Assembly (NCBI RefSeq): GCF_014303395.1
Contig: NZ_CP060298.1
Location: forward strand, 1,612,001 to 1,676,000
DNA length: 64,000 nt
Direction: 5' to 3'
DNA from: Nakamurella sp. PAMC28650
GTDB lineage: Bacteria; Actinomycetota; Actinomycetes; Mycobacteriales; Nakamurellaceae
In this document: positions 8,658-21,723 of the stretch, in pieces
Numbering within the stretch: position 1 is the first letter of the stretch
Layout: every line of letters begins with the position of its first letter
Translations under genes and position numbers: made by a program
The notes under the pieces: model-generated
What the model was told of the DNA's origin: nothing
Databases searched by the model: none
What the model saw: the letters and a program-made list of their open reading frames with translations, nothing else

Positions 8658-9473
8658 ATGGATCAAGATCGAGGAGTCTTCGGCCCGGACAGCGTCACCT
8701 GGCGGGTGCACGCAGATCCCACCTACGCCGTGGGTGGTCTGCGGGGTCTGCTGCTGCAGGCGCTCCACCCACAGGCGATGGCAGCGGTCGAACAGAACGG
8801 CGGCTTCGATGCGGACCCGTGGGGTCGCCTGACCAGGACCTCGCAGTACATCGCGACGATCACCTACGGCACCGAGGTCGAGGCGCTGCGGGCGGCCGCC
8901 CGGGTGCGGGGGATCCACCGCAAACTTCGCGGCACCGATCCGTTCAACGGCGAGGAATTCCGGCTCGATCGTCCCGATCTACTGCTGTGGGTTCATTGCT
9001 GCGAGGTCGATTCCCTGCTCTCGACGGCAGTGCGCGGCGGTCTCGAGCTGACCGACGTCGAGGCGGATGCCTATGTGGCAGAACAGATCAGATCAGCCGA
9101 GCTGGTCGGGCTGCAGGCCTCTGGCGTGCCGGCGACCAGGGCGGAGCTGGCCGAGTACTTCCTCCAGGTCAGACCCGAGTTGAAGCTGACGAAGGCGGCC
9201 CGCCGAGGGGCGCGTGGCCTCGTGACACCGCCGATGCCGGGCTGGGTGCAGCTGCTGACGCCGGCCCGGCCGGCGTGGGGTGGGCTCGCGGCGCTGTCCT
9301 TCGGTCTGCTCCCGGGCTGGGCCAGACGGATGTACCGGATGCCGGTGCTGGGTTTGACGGACATCACCTCGACCGCGGCACTGCGTACGCTTCGCAGCGG
9401 AGCGCTCGCGGTACCGGAGCGTTTCCGTCACGGGCCGACCCTGAAGGCGGCCAAGGCCCGCCTGACGGCCTGA
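8658..9473 (+). CDS. DUF2236 / MpaB-like oxygenase
   Basis: A 271-residue all-helical protein of the DUF2236 family, which includes latex-clearing-protein-like and MpaB-type oxygenases. The family features are GLRGLLLQALHPQAM near the N-terminus, WGRLTRTSQYIATITYG, then LLLWVHCCEVDSLL with the conserved His and Asp. It has no signal peptide. It is upstream of and close to the tautomerase gene (39 bases), so the two may be cotranscribed. A haem-dependent oxygenase role is known for some family members; for this one it is inferred. Confidence 0.85.
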   Translation: MDQDRGVFGPDSVTWRVHADPTYAVGGLRGLLLQALHPQAMAAVEQNGGFDADPWGRLTRTSQYIATITYGTEVEALRAAARVRGIHRKLRGTDPFNGEEFRLDRPDLLLWVHCCEVDSLLSTAVRGGLELTDVEADAYVAEQIRSAELVGLQASGVPATRAELAEYFLQVRPELKLTKAARRGARGLVTPPMPGWVQLLTPARPAWGGLAALSFGLLPGWARRMYRMPVLGLTDITSTAALRTLRSGALAVPERFRHGPTLKAAKARLTA

Positions 9474-9512
9474 TCGACCCCACGCGCTGCCGAGGAACAG
9501 AAGGGCCCCGAA

Positions 9513-9902
9513 ATGCCGCTCGTTCGGATCGACGTCCAAGAAGGACGAACGGCAGAGCAGTTGCGCCGGATCGCCGACGTCGTGCAGGAAGCGATGCTCG
9601 ACGTCTTCGCCGCGCCGGCGCGTGATCGCTACCAGATCATCACCGAGCATCCGGTCGGCCAGATCATCGTGCAGGACACCGGTCTCGGCATCGAGCGCAG
9701 TGACGGCGTGGTCGTGCTGCAGATCTTCGAGCAGGGTCGCGATGCGGAGCAGAAGCAGGCCGCCTACGCAGCGCTGTCCGAGCGATTGGAAGCCCGATGT
9801 GGCGTCCGGCCGGAGGATCTCATCGTGTCCATGACGGAGAACACCCCCGCCGACTGGTCTTTCGGCATGGGCCGGGCTCAATTCCTGACCGGCGAGCTCT
9901 GA
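9513..9902 (+). CDS. Tautomerase-superfamily protein
   Basis: A 129-residue protein that starts MPLVRIDVQEG, giving the N-terminal catalytic proline of the superfamily after Met removal. The size is that of the double-domain MSAD/cis-CaaD-like branch (about 130) rather than the short 4-OT type. The segment DRYQIITEHPVGQIIVQDTG fits malonate-semialdehyde-decarboxylase-like members. The reaction cannot be fixed; keto-enol tautomerisation or related hydration/decarboxylation is expected. Confidence 0.85.
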   Translation: MPLVRIDVQEGRTAEQLRRIADVVQEAMLDVFAAPARDRYQIITEHPVGQIIVQDTGLGIERSDGVVVLQIFEQGRDAEQKQAAYAALSERLEARCGVRPEDLIVSMTENTPADWSFGMGRAQFLTGEL

Positions 9903-10223
9903 GCCTCGGCGAATCGCCGGCTGAGCCGGCCTGATCTTGCCGCTGCTGCCGAATGTCGGCCCGATGGCGAAGAATCTTGCAGGGCGCGCGAAACAGGCCG
10001 GCGTCAGCGAGTCGCCCGTTTTCCGCGTGCTGGACGACACGTCGGCGCCCTGGGAACTCCCGAACGGGATCACCTGCGACGGCCGGCCGCCGGGTCGTGG
10101 CGCCACCGGCGCCGTCGCCGGCGGTGACGCTGGTCGGCGAAATGGCCTGACGAGCGGTATCAGGCGTGCTCCTGCGGTCTCCTGCAACTGACCTCACCAT
10201 GACGGTCCCGAACGGGAGAAACG
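9903..10223. other. Intergenic region without a supported gene
   Basis: About 320 bases. Short frames exist but show no family signature. The 3' end has GGGAGAAACG directly before the ATG at 10224, a ribosome binding site for the DUF4232 gene. I see no clear promoter or repeat. Confidence 0.5.
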
Positions 10224-10996
10224 ATGAACACACTGCTTTCTCGAATGACGGTCCTCGCGGCCTCCGGCGCTGTTGCCGTTGCAGGGCTGATGGCCACGGC
10301 CGCGCCCGCCGGCGCGTCAGCAACCCCGCCAGGGTGCGGGAACAGTTCGCTGGCGGTCACCCACACCCCTCTGGACGGCGCCACCGGACACGACTCGTTC
10401 GTGCTGCTGTACCGCAACGTCGGCCGGGGCACCTGCACGCTCTACGGCTATCCCGGGCTGGACGCGGTCAACGCCTCCGGACAAGTTCTGGCCCACGCCC
10501 GTCGCACGCTGCACGGTTTTGCCGGCGGCGCTCCCGCGGTGTCCCCGGTGGCCGTCGCCCCCGGCGGCTACGCCTCCGCGGTCGTCGAATGGACGAACTT
10601 CAATACGGCGACGGGCGGCGCCTGCGCGTTCTCCAGATCCGTGGCCACCACCCCGGCGAATACCTCGGACACAGTTCATTTTCCGGCCTCCGTCGGTGTC
10701 TGCAATCTCCAGGTCCACCCCACCGTCGCCGGGACGACTCGCAACGTCCGTTCGCCGCCGCCCAGCTGGCCTGGATCCAGGGAGCCGGCGCGTCGTCGGC
10801 CCGCCAGGGGCTCTACTGGGGTCGGGCGGTGGCCTCGCTCCAACTGGACGGCGCCGAGTACGCCAGCGAGATCAGCACGCTTCGGCAGCTGATCTCACTG
10901 CCGGACGCCGATCAGACACCGACCCAGAACGCCCACTACCGGCACGACATCGCCGCCCTCGACGACTTCTTCGGAACGGCCGGCCTCTACCGCTGA
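10224..10996 (+). pseudogene. Secreted DUF4232 protein, apparently frameshifted
   Basis: The first frame gives a signal peptide (MNTLLSRMTVLAASGAVAVA, cleaved near ASA) and a DUF4232 domain ending around HPTVAGTTRN. After about 10745 that frame becomes low-complexity R/P/S-rich sequence. The frame one base back continues with a sensible segment (PFAAAQLAWIQGAG, LDDFFGTAGLYR) up to 10996. This tail resembles the C-terminal extension I recall in other actinobacterial DUF4232 proteins. The simplest reading is one missing base between about 10735 and 10755. It may be a true lesion or a sequencing error. A good RBS precedes ATG 10224, and the 3' end overlaps the convergent gene by 10 bases. Confidence 0.7.
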
Positions 10997-12171
10997 ACCG
11001 TGCTCAGTTCCTTCTCCAGCGGCGTCCGGAAGCGCGGGATGAAGCGGAGTGCTCCGAGCCAGGTCGCGAGTTCCTGGCTGCGGGCTTCCACGGCATCCCG
11101 GCCGTCGGAGCCGATGTCCTCCAAGAGCTCCAGACGGATCTCGCCGTCGGCCCGCTGCGCCCACCCGCCGACTACGCGTCCCTGCCAGAGAATGGTCGGG
11201 CCGATATTGCCGGTGCGGTCGAACAATCGCTCCCGATGATCGCCGAGGAACCAGTCCCGCTGGACCCAGCCCATCGGCGTGGGGTCGAGGGCGGGGAGCA
11301 GCGCAGCGGCCGGTTCGGGTTCCGCGGTCCGGTCCAGATCGTCGGCCAGCACGAGCCCCGTCGTCCCGTCCAACTCGACCTCGACGGTGGCGATGGACTT
11401 GAGAGCGGTGCGGACCTGCCCCAGGGTCCAGCCGGTCCACCAGGTCAGATCCGCGATCGGCGCGGGTCCGAAGGCGGCGAGCCAGCGACGGACCAACTCC
11501 ATCCTGGCCTGTGCCGGGTCGAGGTCGCCGAAGCCGCCTGGCATCCAGCCGGCCGCGGGCCACCATTCGTTGCGGTTGGAGGTCCAGCCGCCCTGGGGAG
11601 CACCGCGGACGATCCTGCCTTCCAGTGCGAGAATCGTCAGGACCCGGCTGGTCACCTTCTGGGGCGCGGCGTAGGCCTTGTCAGGGGTCAGTTCCAGGGT
11701 GGCGTTCAGGCGGGGCTCGTCGGCGACCAGTTCGGTGGCGCCGGCGCGGCCCCGGCGCGTCAGCGCGGCCACCGTCGATGCGGAAACCTCGTCAAGCCAC
11801 CGTTCCGCGTCCTCGGTGATGTCGGCCTGCTCGAGGTGGGTCAGTAGCCGTTTGCGTTGCGTGACAGCCACTCCCAATGACGATGAAGCGTGTACGACCG
11901 GCGCCAGATCGGTGGCCACGACGAACATCGTCGGGCGCATTCCCATCATCCGGACGAGCCGCTTCTGCCTGTAGATCGCGTCAGCGATCGCTGGTTGGCC
12001 GCCGGTCGTCATCCGGGCCCAGGCCGACAGGTAGACCGTCGCAGGGTCGGTGGCGTGCAGCGCCACGACCGAGTCGGCGACGGTTGCGACGTCATTGCTT
12101 CGCCGGTCGGACGTCAGCCGGTGCCTGATCTGCAGCCGGCGCCGGCGTTCGGCGGTGTCCATCTTCTTCAT
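10987..12171 (-). CDS. Winged-helix DNA-binding (HTH_42, AlkZ-like) protein
   Basis: A 394-residue protein of the winged-helix HTH_42 family, whose best-known members (AlkZ, YcaQ) are DNA glycosylases that unhook crosslinks and act on alkylated bases. Visible family features are HATDPATVYLSAWAR near the N-terminus, the VTSRVLTILALEGRIVRG winged helix, LVRRWLAAFGPAPIADLTWWTGW and the C-terminal LPALDPTPMGW. ATG 12171 gives MKKMDTAERR. Longer starts would read through a 20-bp perfect inverted repeat and are rejected. No convincing RBS is visible. The glycosylase role is by family and unproven; many members are unstudied. Confidence 0.82.
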   Translation of the reverse strand: MKKMDTAERRRRLQIRHRLTSDRRSNDVATVADSVVALHATDPATVYLSAWARMTTGGQPAIADAIYRQKRLVRMMGMRPTMFVVATDLAPVVHASSSLGVAVTQRKRLLTHLEQADITEDAERWLDEVSASTVAALTRRGRAGATELVADEPRLNATLELTPDKAYAAPQKVTSRVLTILALEGRIVRGAPQGGWTSNRNEWWPAAGWMPGGFGDLDPAQARMELVRRWLAAFGPAPIADLTWWTGWTLGQVRTALKSIATVEVELDGTTGLVLADDLDRTAEPEPAAALLPALDPTPMGWVQRDWFLGDHRERLFDRTGNIGPTILWQGRVVGGWAQRADGEIRLELLEDIGSDGRDAVEARSQELATWLGALRFIPRFRTPLEKELSTVQR

Positions 12172-12177
12172 CACAAT

Positions 12178-12227
12178 GGTGAGTGTGCGCTCAGCAGTCG
12201 AATTCGCCTGCTGAGCGCACACTCACC
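12178..12227. repeat. Perfect 20-bp inverted repeat with 10-base spacer
   Basis: GGTGAGTGTGCGCTCAGCAG (12178-12197) and its exact complement (12208-12227) flank a 10-base spacer, itself partly palindromic (CGAATTCG). It ends 7 bases before the start of the AlkZ-like gene. It could be an operator, a 5' UTR hairpin that occludes the start, or the terminator for leuA upstream. The perfect match over 20 bp is unlikely by chance. Confidence 0.85.
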
Positions 12228-12253
12228 GGGATGACCATCGAGCCGGTACCGGT

Positions 12254-12335
12254 TGCATGGATCAACTTGGTGGATTTGGGACTGGAGGGACAGAAGTCGT
12301 CACTTTCGTCCATGCCTGCGAAGTTGATCCACGCC
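12254..12335. repeat. Dispersed ~80-bp intergenic element, copy D
   Basis: The most diverged of four copies in the window. It shares the GGGACAGAAGTCG core and the GAAGTTGATC end with the others. It lies 4 bases after the leuA stop. In the sense of that gene the GATCAACTTCG end comes first, as in the other copies. Confidence 0.6.
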
Positions 12336-12339
12336 GGGG

Positions 12340-14151
<1,812 letters not shown>

Positions 14152-14215
14152 TCAGGGGTCCCGGACACGACTTCAGCGGTCCGGGGGGAGGGGTTCGACC
14201 AGCAGCACGAAATCC

Positions 14216-14254
14216 CGCGACGGAGGAGCCAGTCTGGGATCAGGCTCCGTCGCG
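14216..14254 (-). promoter_or_regulatory. leuA attenuator hairpin
   Basis: In transcript sense CGCGACGGAGCC is followed by a 12-base loop and GGCTCCTCCGTCGCG, a long stem with one 3-base bulge. The 5' arm overlaps the last codons of the Leu leader peptide and the leader stop lies in the loop. Ribosome position on the leader would therefore decide whether the hairpin forms. A short TTTC follows rather than a T-run. Confidence 0.65.
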
Positions 14255-14275
14255 GCCGCTAAGGAGCAGGCTCAC
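14240..14275 (-). CDS. leuL: Leucine leader peptide (LeuL-like)
   Basis: A short frame reads GTG then Ser, three consecutive Leu codons (CTG CTC CTT), SGRDGA and TGA, 11 residues. It lies about 100 bases upstream of leuA and its end overlaps the 5' arm of a strong hairpin. This is the classic arrangement of ribosome-mediated attenuation. An in-frame GTG at 14308 would give 22 residues. No Shine-Dalgarno is obvious before either start, so the transcript may be leaderless or start nearby. Confidence 0.65.
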   Translation of the reverse strand: MSLLLSGRDGA

Positions 14276-14352
14276 GGCGCGAACGCCGGCCGCTGCGATG
14301 CACGCCACGGCAAGGACGATACCCCCGGACGATGGGGACCGCGCAGCGGCCC

Positions 14353-15372
14353 TCACTTGTCGGGGCGGTTGGCCAGGACTGCCAGCCGATCTGCTGCAGT
14401 CGCAATCGAGTAACCCGCCAAGCCGTGCTGGGGACTGACGAGCCGGTGGCAAACCCCGAGTTCCACGAGAGCCAGCGGTGTGGCGGTCTGGCTGTCGCCG
14501 GTGTAGGGAGGAGCCGGGGCCGGCTGGATCAGCAACCAGTCGACGGTGGGGCTCTGCATCGGATCGTTGGTCGGCGCGCAACCCGTCGGCGGGGTCGCCG
14601 ACACCTTCGCCACGGCGGACAGGAGTGGTTCGACGGCGTCCGACGCGTCGATGCCGGCCGTCACGAGCACACCCTGCTGATCACCGGTGCCGTGGTAGCG
14701 GCAGATGCTGACCGCCGCGGACTTCGGCAGCGCGGGAAAGCCCGAGGACCGGGAATTCGCGCCGCCCATCCAGATCGCTGGACTCTTGGCCCCCGTGCCG
14801 CACCCGGTCGTCACCTCCAGTTCGGTGGAGACCTGTTGGGTGCGCGTCGATTTCGAGGGTGCGATCGGCGGCTTGACGTCGAACGCGGCGAGCGAGTTCG
14901 TCTTCGGATGGCATCCGTCGCCCGGCACTCCTGGCCGGATCCGCGACCCGTCGGCCAGGGTCAGCACAAAGTCGGGAACCAGGGTCGACATCGCGGTGCA
15001 GGCTCCGTTCGGATCGCCCGCAGTGTCCTCCTGGGTGAGACCCGACACCAGGTCCGGGATCCGGTCGGCAGGCAGCGGCAGCAGATCGACGAAGTTCCAG
15101 ATCCCCTGTCCCTGGACATATCTCCGCTCTGAGGCGCACATGACGGCACCCACGACGTCGGCCGATCTGTCCAGAAGTCCCAGGCTCCCCGGCGCGGGAG
15201 CAGGTAACCCGTCACAGGTTCCGCTCTGCTGCTGATCCTTCGCCTGATATCCGGAGGCCGCGGGGGTGACCGAGGCGCACCCGGTCGCTGCGAGCGTGAT
15301 CAGGAGAACGGCCGCAGCCCAGCCGGATCCGCACGGGCCCGGGCGTCTGCGCGGGAGTCGGTCCGAGCGCAT
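14353..15372 (-). CDS. Putative lipoprotein, function unknown
   Basis: A 339-residue exported protein. The N-terminus has basic residues, a hydrophobic stretch AAAVLLITLAA and a lipobox ending TGC, so it is probably a lipoprotein anchored on the outer face of the membrane. The mature part is rich in Pro, Thr and Cys and has no catalytic motif I recognise. The general pattern (paired cysteines, ...CASERRY..., a C-terminal VELGVCHRLV) is reminiscent of the three membrane-anchored proteins nearby at 17141, 21724 and 23122, but I could not establish homology. Start ATG 15372; ATG 15381 is also possible. Confidence 0.75.
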   Translation of the reverse strand: MRSDRLPRRRPGPCGSGWAAAVLLITLAATGCASVTPAASGYQAKDQQQSGTCDGLPAPAPGSLGLLDRSADVVGAVMCASERRYVQGQGIWNFVDLLPLPADRIPDLVSGLTQEDTAGDPNGACTAMSTLVPDFVLTLADGSRIRPGVPGDGCHPKTNSLAAFDVKPPIAPSKSTRTQQVSTELEVTTGCGTGAKSPAIWMGGANSRSSGFPALPKSAAVSICRYHGTGDQQGVLVTAGIDASDAVEPLLSAVAKVSATPPTGCAPTNDPMQSPTVDWLLIQPAPAPPYTGDSQTATPLALVELGVCHRLVSPQHGLAGYSIATAADRLAVLANRPDK

Positions 15373-15439
15373 GAGCACCATCTCCCCATCGATCCTTCGG
15401 GACGAGCGTGCTGGTGATTCTCGCGCATCGTCCACCCTC

Positions 15440-15519
15440 GCGCTCATGAAGTCGTCGACTTGCGTCCCACGCATCCCAAATGGGCCATGTTGATGAGCGC
15501 CGTCGAAGTTGATCAGCGC
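15440..15519. repeat. Dispersed ~80-bp intergenic element, copy A
   Basis: Begins GCGCTCATGAAGTCG and ends GCCGTCGAAGTTGATCAGCG. The central TGCGTCCCACGCATCCC corresponds to the core of copy C. It lies 15 bases 3' of the hydrolase stop at 15535 (minus strand). The GCCGTCGAAGTTGATC segment is identical in copies A and B. Confidence 0.75.
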
Positions 15520-15534
15520 GACAGGGGCGGGAGG

Positions 15535-16440
15535 TCAGGCCAGGAAGTCCAGCAGGAGGGCCGTCAGTTCTGCCGGCGCCTGGGCCGGGATCCAGTGCGC
15601 ACCAGACACTTCCGCGAATCGCCAGGGTCCGTCGACCCAGCCGCCCGAGCCGGACATCTGCTCCCGGGAGAGGAACAGGTCGCCGGTGGACCAGATGCCG
15701 AGCACCGGGCACGACACCCGGGGAAGTACCGGCGCCGTCGGCAGGAAGTAGGTCTCGGGACGGATGTTGGCCCGGTACAGATTGAGCGTGGCCACCAGTG
15801 CGCCCGGCCGGGACAGATCGGCGATCTGCCGATCCAGTTCGGGGTCGTCGCCTCGCGCGGCACCGTTCCAGGCCCATTGGCGGAAGGCCGCCCAGTCATC
15901 TGCCGGCAGGACCGCCTCGGCCACGCCGACGTGCAGGAACCAGAGCATGTACCACGAGAGTTGCCGCTGCGTGAGACCCGCGGCGATGCTCGCCCCGGGA
16001 TGGCCCACCGACAGCACCGTCAGCCGTTCCACCATCTCCGGATGACGGAAGGTGAAGCTCCAGGCCAGGGCGGCGCCCCAGTCGTGGCCGACGACGGAGG
16101 TCCGTCCGATGCCGAAGTGGGCGAGAACCGCCAGGACGTCGCCGATCAGCAGTGGCATCCGGTACGCCGCAACGGCTTCCGGTCGGTCGGACGAACCGTG
16201 GCCACGCAGATCCGGTGCGATCACCCGGTATCCGTTGGCGGCCAGGGCCTGGATCTGCTTCTCCCAGAGGTGCCAGGAATCCGGAAATCCGTGCAGCAGC
16301 AACACCGGTCGGCCGGCGCCGGCCACCGCGACGTTGATGGCGACACCGCCGGAATCGACGATGTGTTCCTGGACGGGCTGCTCTTGGACGGGTTGTTCCT
16401 GGACGGGCTGCTCCTGGGCTGCGCCGGTGTCCATCGCCAT
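15535..16440 (-). CDS. Alpha/beta hydrolase, epoxide-hydrolase-like
   Basis: A 301-residue alpha/beta hydrolase. It has the oxyanion motif LLHGFPDSWHLW, the nucleophile elbow GHDWGAA with catalytic Asp, and the late HW (SGAHWIP) histidine. These match the soluble epoxide hydrolase / haloalkane dehalogenase branch. The N-terminus (residues 8-25) is a short repeat of QEQPV, three and a half times, encoded by a tandem DNA repeat and absent from family members I know. Its ATG overlaps the stop of the deaminase gene by one base (TGATG), so the two are translationally coupled. The substrate is unknown. Confidence 0.88.
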   Translation of the reverse strand: MAMDTGAAQEQPVQEQPVQEQPVQEHIVDSGGVAINVAVAGAGRPVLLLHGFPDSWHLWEKQIQALAANGYRVIAPDLRGHGSSDRPEAVAAYRMPLLIGDVLAVLAHFGIGRTSVVGHDWGAALAWSFTFRHPEMVERLTVLSVGHPGASIAAGLTQRQLSWYMLWFLHVGVAEAVLPADDWAAFRQWAWNGAARGDDPELDRQIADLSRPGALVATLNLYRANIRPETYFLPTAPVLPRVSCPVLGIWSTGDLFLSREQMSGSGGWVDGPWRFAEVSGAHWIPAQAPAELTALLLDFLA

Positions 16441-17036
16441 CACGCCCGACGGGCGTTGTAGACCAGCGCCCGGCTCTGTCCGTAGGAGGTGTAGGTCGCG
16501 ATGGCGCCGTCCCGCAACACGTCCTGCTCGACCTCGATGCCTCGCAGTCGGAGTTGCTCGGCCCAGTCCCGGACCACCGGACCTTCGTCGAAACCGGTCA
16601 GCCGCTCCAGTTCCGGACCGTCGCCGGCCACCACCAGGCGCTGCACACCGGACCAGAGCACCGCCCCGAGACACATCGCACAGGGACGCCAGTTGACGAC
16701 GAGCTCCAGACCCGGCCGGACGGTGGCGAGGTCCCAGGAACGGAGCGACGTCTGGGCCAGCGAGATGGCTGTGACCTCGGCATGCGCGCTGGACAGTCCG
16801 CTGGAGAGCACCACATTCACGCCCACCGAGATGATCTCGCCGGTCACCGGGTCGGCCACCACCGCGGCGAACGGGCCGCCGTTGCCCGCTACGTGGTTGC
16901 GGTCGGCCAGCGCATGAACGAGCGCCATCCGCTCCTCCGCGGTCGAGATCGGCGCGTCGTAACCCCGCACGAGCGGGAGCACCCAGTCCGGAAGGACGGC
17001 CGAGAAGCCGGTGGCGAGCGCATCGGTGTTGATCAT
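16440..17036 (-). CDS. CMP/dCMP-type deaminase (guanine/tRNA-adenosine deaminase family)
   Basis: A 198-residue zinc deaminase. Zinc ligands and the catalytic Glu are visible in SAHAEVTAISLA and WRPCAMCLGAVLWSG. The longer N-terminus and C-terminal tail resemble guanine deaminase-like or riboflavin-type nucleoside deaminases rather than TadA. It is the first gene of a two-gene unit with the downstream hydrolase. A hydrolase next to a deaminase suggests salvage or catabolism of a heterocycle, but this is inference. Confidence 0.87.
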   Translation of the reverse strand: MINTDALATGFSAVLPDWVLPLVRGYDAPISTAEERMALVHALADRNHVAGNGGPFAAVVADPVTGEIISVGVNVVLSSGLSSAHAEVTAISLAQTSLRSWDLATVRPGLELVVNWRPCAMCLGAVLWSGVQRLVVAGDGPELERLTGFDEGPVVRDWAEQLRLRGIEVEQDVLRDGAIATYTSYGQSRALVYNARRA

Positions 17037-17140
17037 GAAGGCGACTCCGGAGCGAGCAGGATTTTCCTGGAGCCTAGCGAGAGGCCGAATGCCGCCGCTG
17101 TCCGGATCGGTTCACAGCATGCCGGGTTAACCTCGGTCGG

Positions 17141-18058
17141 GTGGATCGCCGGGTTGCTGGACTGCTGCTGCTGGTCGTTGCGCTCGTCGCCGCCCTGGTC
17201 GTGCCGAACATCGCGGGCAAGCAGGTGCGGGGCGCGGCGCTGGCCGAAGTCATCTCCGCCCCACCGGCGGTCGGTTCGTGCATCGGAGCAATCGCCCCGA
17301 CGACCTCCGCGCCCGGTCCGTCCAACAGCCCGAACGCCGACGGAGCGGGGTCGGCCCGTGCGTTGCCGGTGGCGACCGTCGTGCCGTGCCGCGGCGCGGT
17401 GATCGGCGAGATCATCTCGGTGACGCCCACTTCGACCTCGACGGTGAGCACCCTGGGCGAGTACGACGCGGCGAACCCGAGCTGCCGCAGCAAGGTCGAG
17501 GGCTACCTCGGCACCCTGGCCACCACCGAGATCCGGGGCGTCCAGTGGAGCAAGAGCATCTACGTGAGCGCGGTCTCGGTCGGACCGGATGCTCATGACC
17601 GGGCGGCCGGCCGCACCTGGACGGCCTGCGTCCTGTCCGCGGTGAACCAGACCTACCCGGCCACCACCAGCCTGAAGTCCAGTTGGACCGCGGACACCCT
17701 GCCGTCCGTGTTCGGGCTCTGCTGGGCGACCGCAGTGGTGCAACGGGGGACACCGACCGCCTGCACGTCACCGCACACGACGCAGCAACTCGGCTACGGA
17801 CTGGTCGCGTCGGCCTCTGACTCCGGGACCTCGATCGTCTCGGCCGCCGACCCGGACCAGGTGGTCGCAGGCTGCCGGCAGCTGGCCGCCACGGTGATGA
17901 GGGTGACCGATCCGACCAGGGGCGGCGCGCTGTCGATCAAGGTGGTCAGTGCAAGGTCCGGTGCTCCCTACGTGCAGTGTGCGGTCGCCGTCGTCGGCTC
18001 GAGGAAGCTGAACGGCTCGCTGATCGGGCTGGGCGCCAGGGCTCTTCCGCTGGCCTGA
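17141..18058 (+). CDS. Membrane-anchored secreted protein, Septum_form-like family (paralogue 1)
   Basis: A 305-residue protein with a GTG start reading MDRRVAGLLLLVVALVAALVVP, one N-terminal anchor, and an extracytoplasmic region with about eight cysteines. It ends in a segment (QCAVAVVGSRKLNGSL) shared with the proteins at 21724-22614 and 23122-24099. The order of a Cys-rich start, a GEI/GEV motif, a central WTACVL and a C-terminal CAV.V.GS is common to all three. The pattern is reminiscent of the actinobacterial septum-formation-related domain (Septum_form), but that is a resemblance, not an established match. It is divergent from the deaminase gene. Confidence 0.75.
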   Translation: MDRRVAGLLLLVVALVAALVVPNIAGKQVRGAALAEVISAPPAVGSCIGAIAPTTSAPGPSNSPNADGAGSARALPVATVVPCRGAVIGEIISVTPTSTSTVSTLGEYDAANPSCRSKVEGYLGTLATTEIRGVQWSKSIYVSAVSVGPDAHDRAAGRTWTACVLSAVNQTYPATTSLKSSWTADTLPSVFGLCWATAVVQRGTPTACTSPHTTQQLGYGLVASASDSGTSIVSAADPDQVVAGCRQLAATVMRVTDPTRGGALSIKVVSARSGAPYVQCAVAVVGSRKLNGSLIGLGARALPLA

Positions 18059-18455
18059 CCCAGCCGTGCAGCCGCGGCCCTCGGCCGTGATCCGCCGGCC
18101 GTGGTCCGCCGGCCGGCCGGCCCCCCCGGACGCCAATTTGTTCCCCGTTGACCCGCCCCCGGCCCGTCATGCTCACCAGACCAGCGAGCTTGCCCCCTGA
18201 TCAACCTCGGAAAGGTGGATCTTGTCCTGGAAAGACGCCTCGGGCACAGGCTCTCCGGCCGTGGCCCCGGGCGGCTGAGGATCTTCCGTCATGTTCCTGC
18301 TGGCAAATCCGCAAGACCCTGACAGGTAATCTGAACACGGCCTTTCTCCGGGCGGTCCTCGGTCGGTGGAGAGAAGAAAGTGCCCTGTCTGCTCCGCGCA
18401 CAGGGGCACCGCTGCGGCGGGTACGCCGGACAATCAGAAGGGTGTGGGCAGGACA
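18059..18455. other. Long 5' region of ask with hairpins
   Basis: Nearly 400 bases without a supported gene. Just after the upstream stop is GC-rich sequence with repeated CCGCCGGCCG, able to form terminator-like stems. At 18380-18409 GTGCCCTGT pairs with ACAGGGGCAC (one bulge) about 47 bases before the ask start. I looked for a lysine riboswitch or amino-acid-rich leader peptide and did not find one. Confidence 0.5.
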
Positions 18456-21564
<3,109 letters not shown>

Positions 21565-21624
21565 CCTCCCGGCGCTTCTCCCCGGGCGCTTCCCCCGGCG
21601 GCGCACCCTTCCGCGCACCCTTCC

Positions 21625-21705
21625 GCGCATACAGGACTTCCCGGCGCTCTCCGATCTGCCCCCACATCGGGCGATTCCGTGCGCAACGGTCGGTTTTGTA
21701 TGCGC
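21625..21705. repeat. Spaced inverted repeat between convergent genes
   Basis: GCGCATACA (21625-21633) and its complement TGTATGCGC (21697-21705) flank 63 bases between the convergent DUF429 and paralogue-2 genes. Short direct repeats of CGCACCCTTCCG precede it. Probably part of a termination region; weak evidence. Confidence 0.35.
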
Positions 21706-21723
21706 CGAAAGCCGTGCGGCACC

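Noticed and set aside
18059-18455. Lysine riboswitch upstream of ask
   Set aside because: I could not find the conserved L-box core sequences; only generic GC hairpins are visible.
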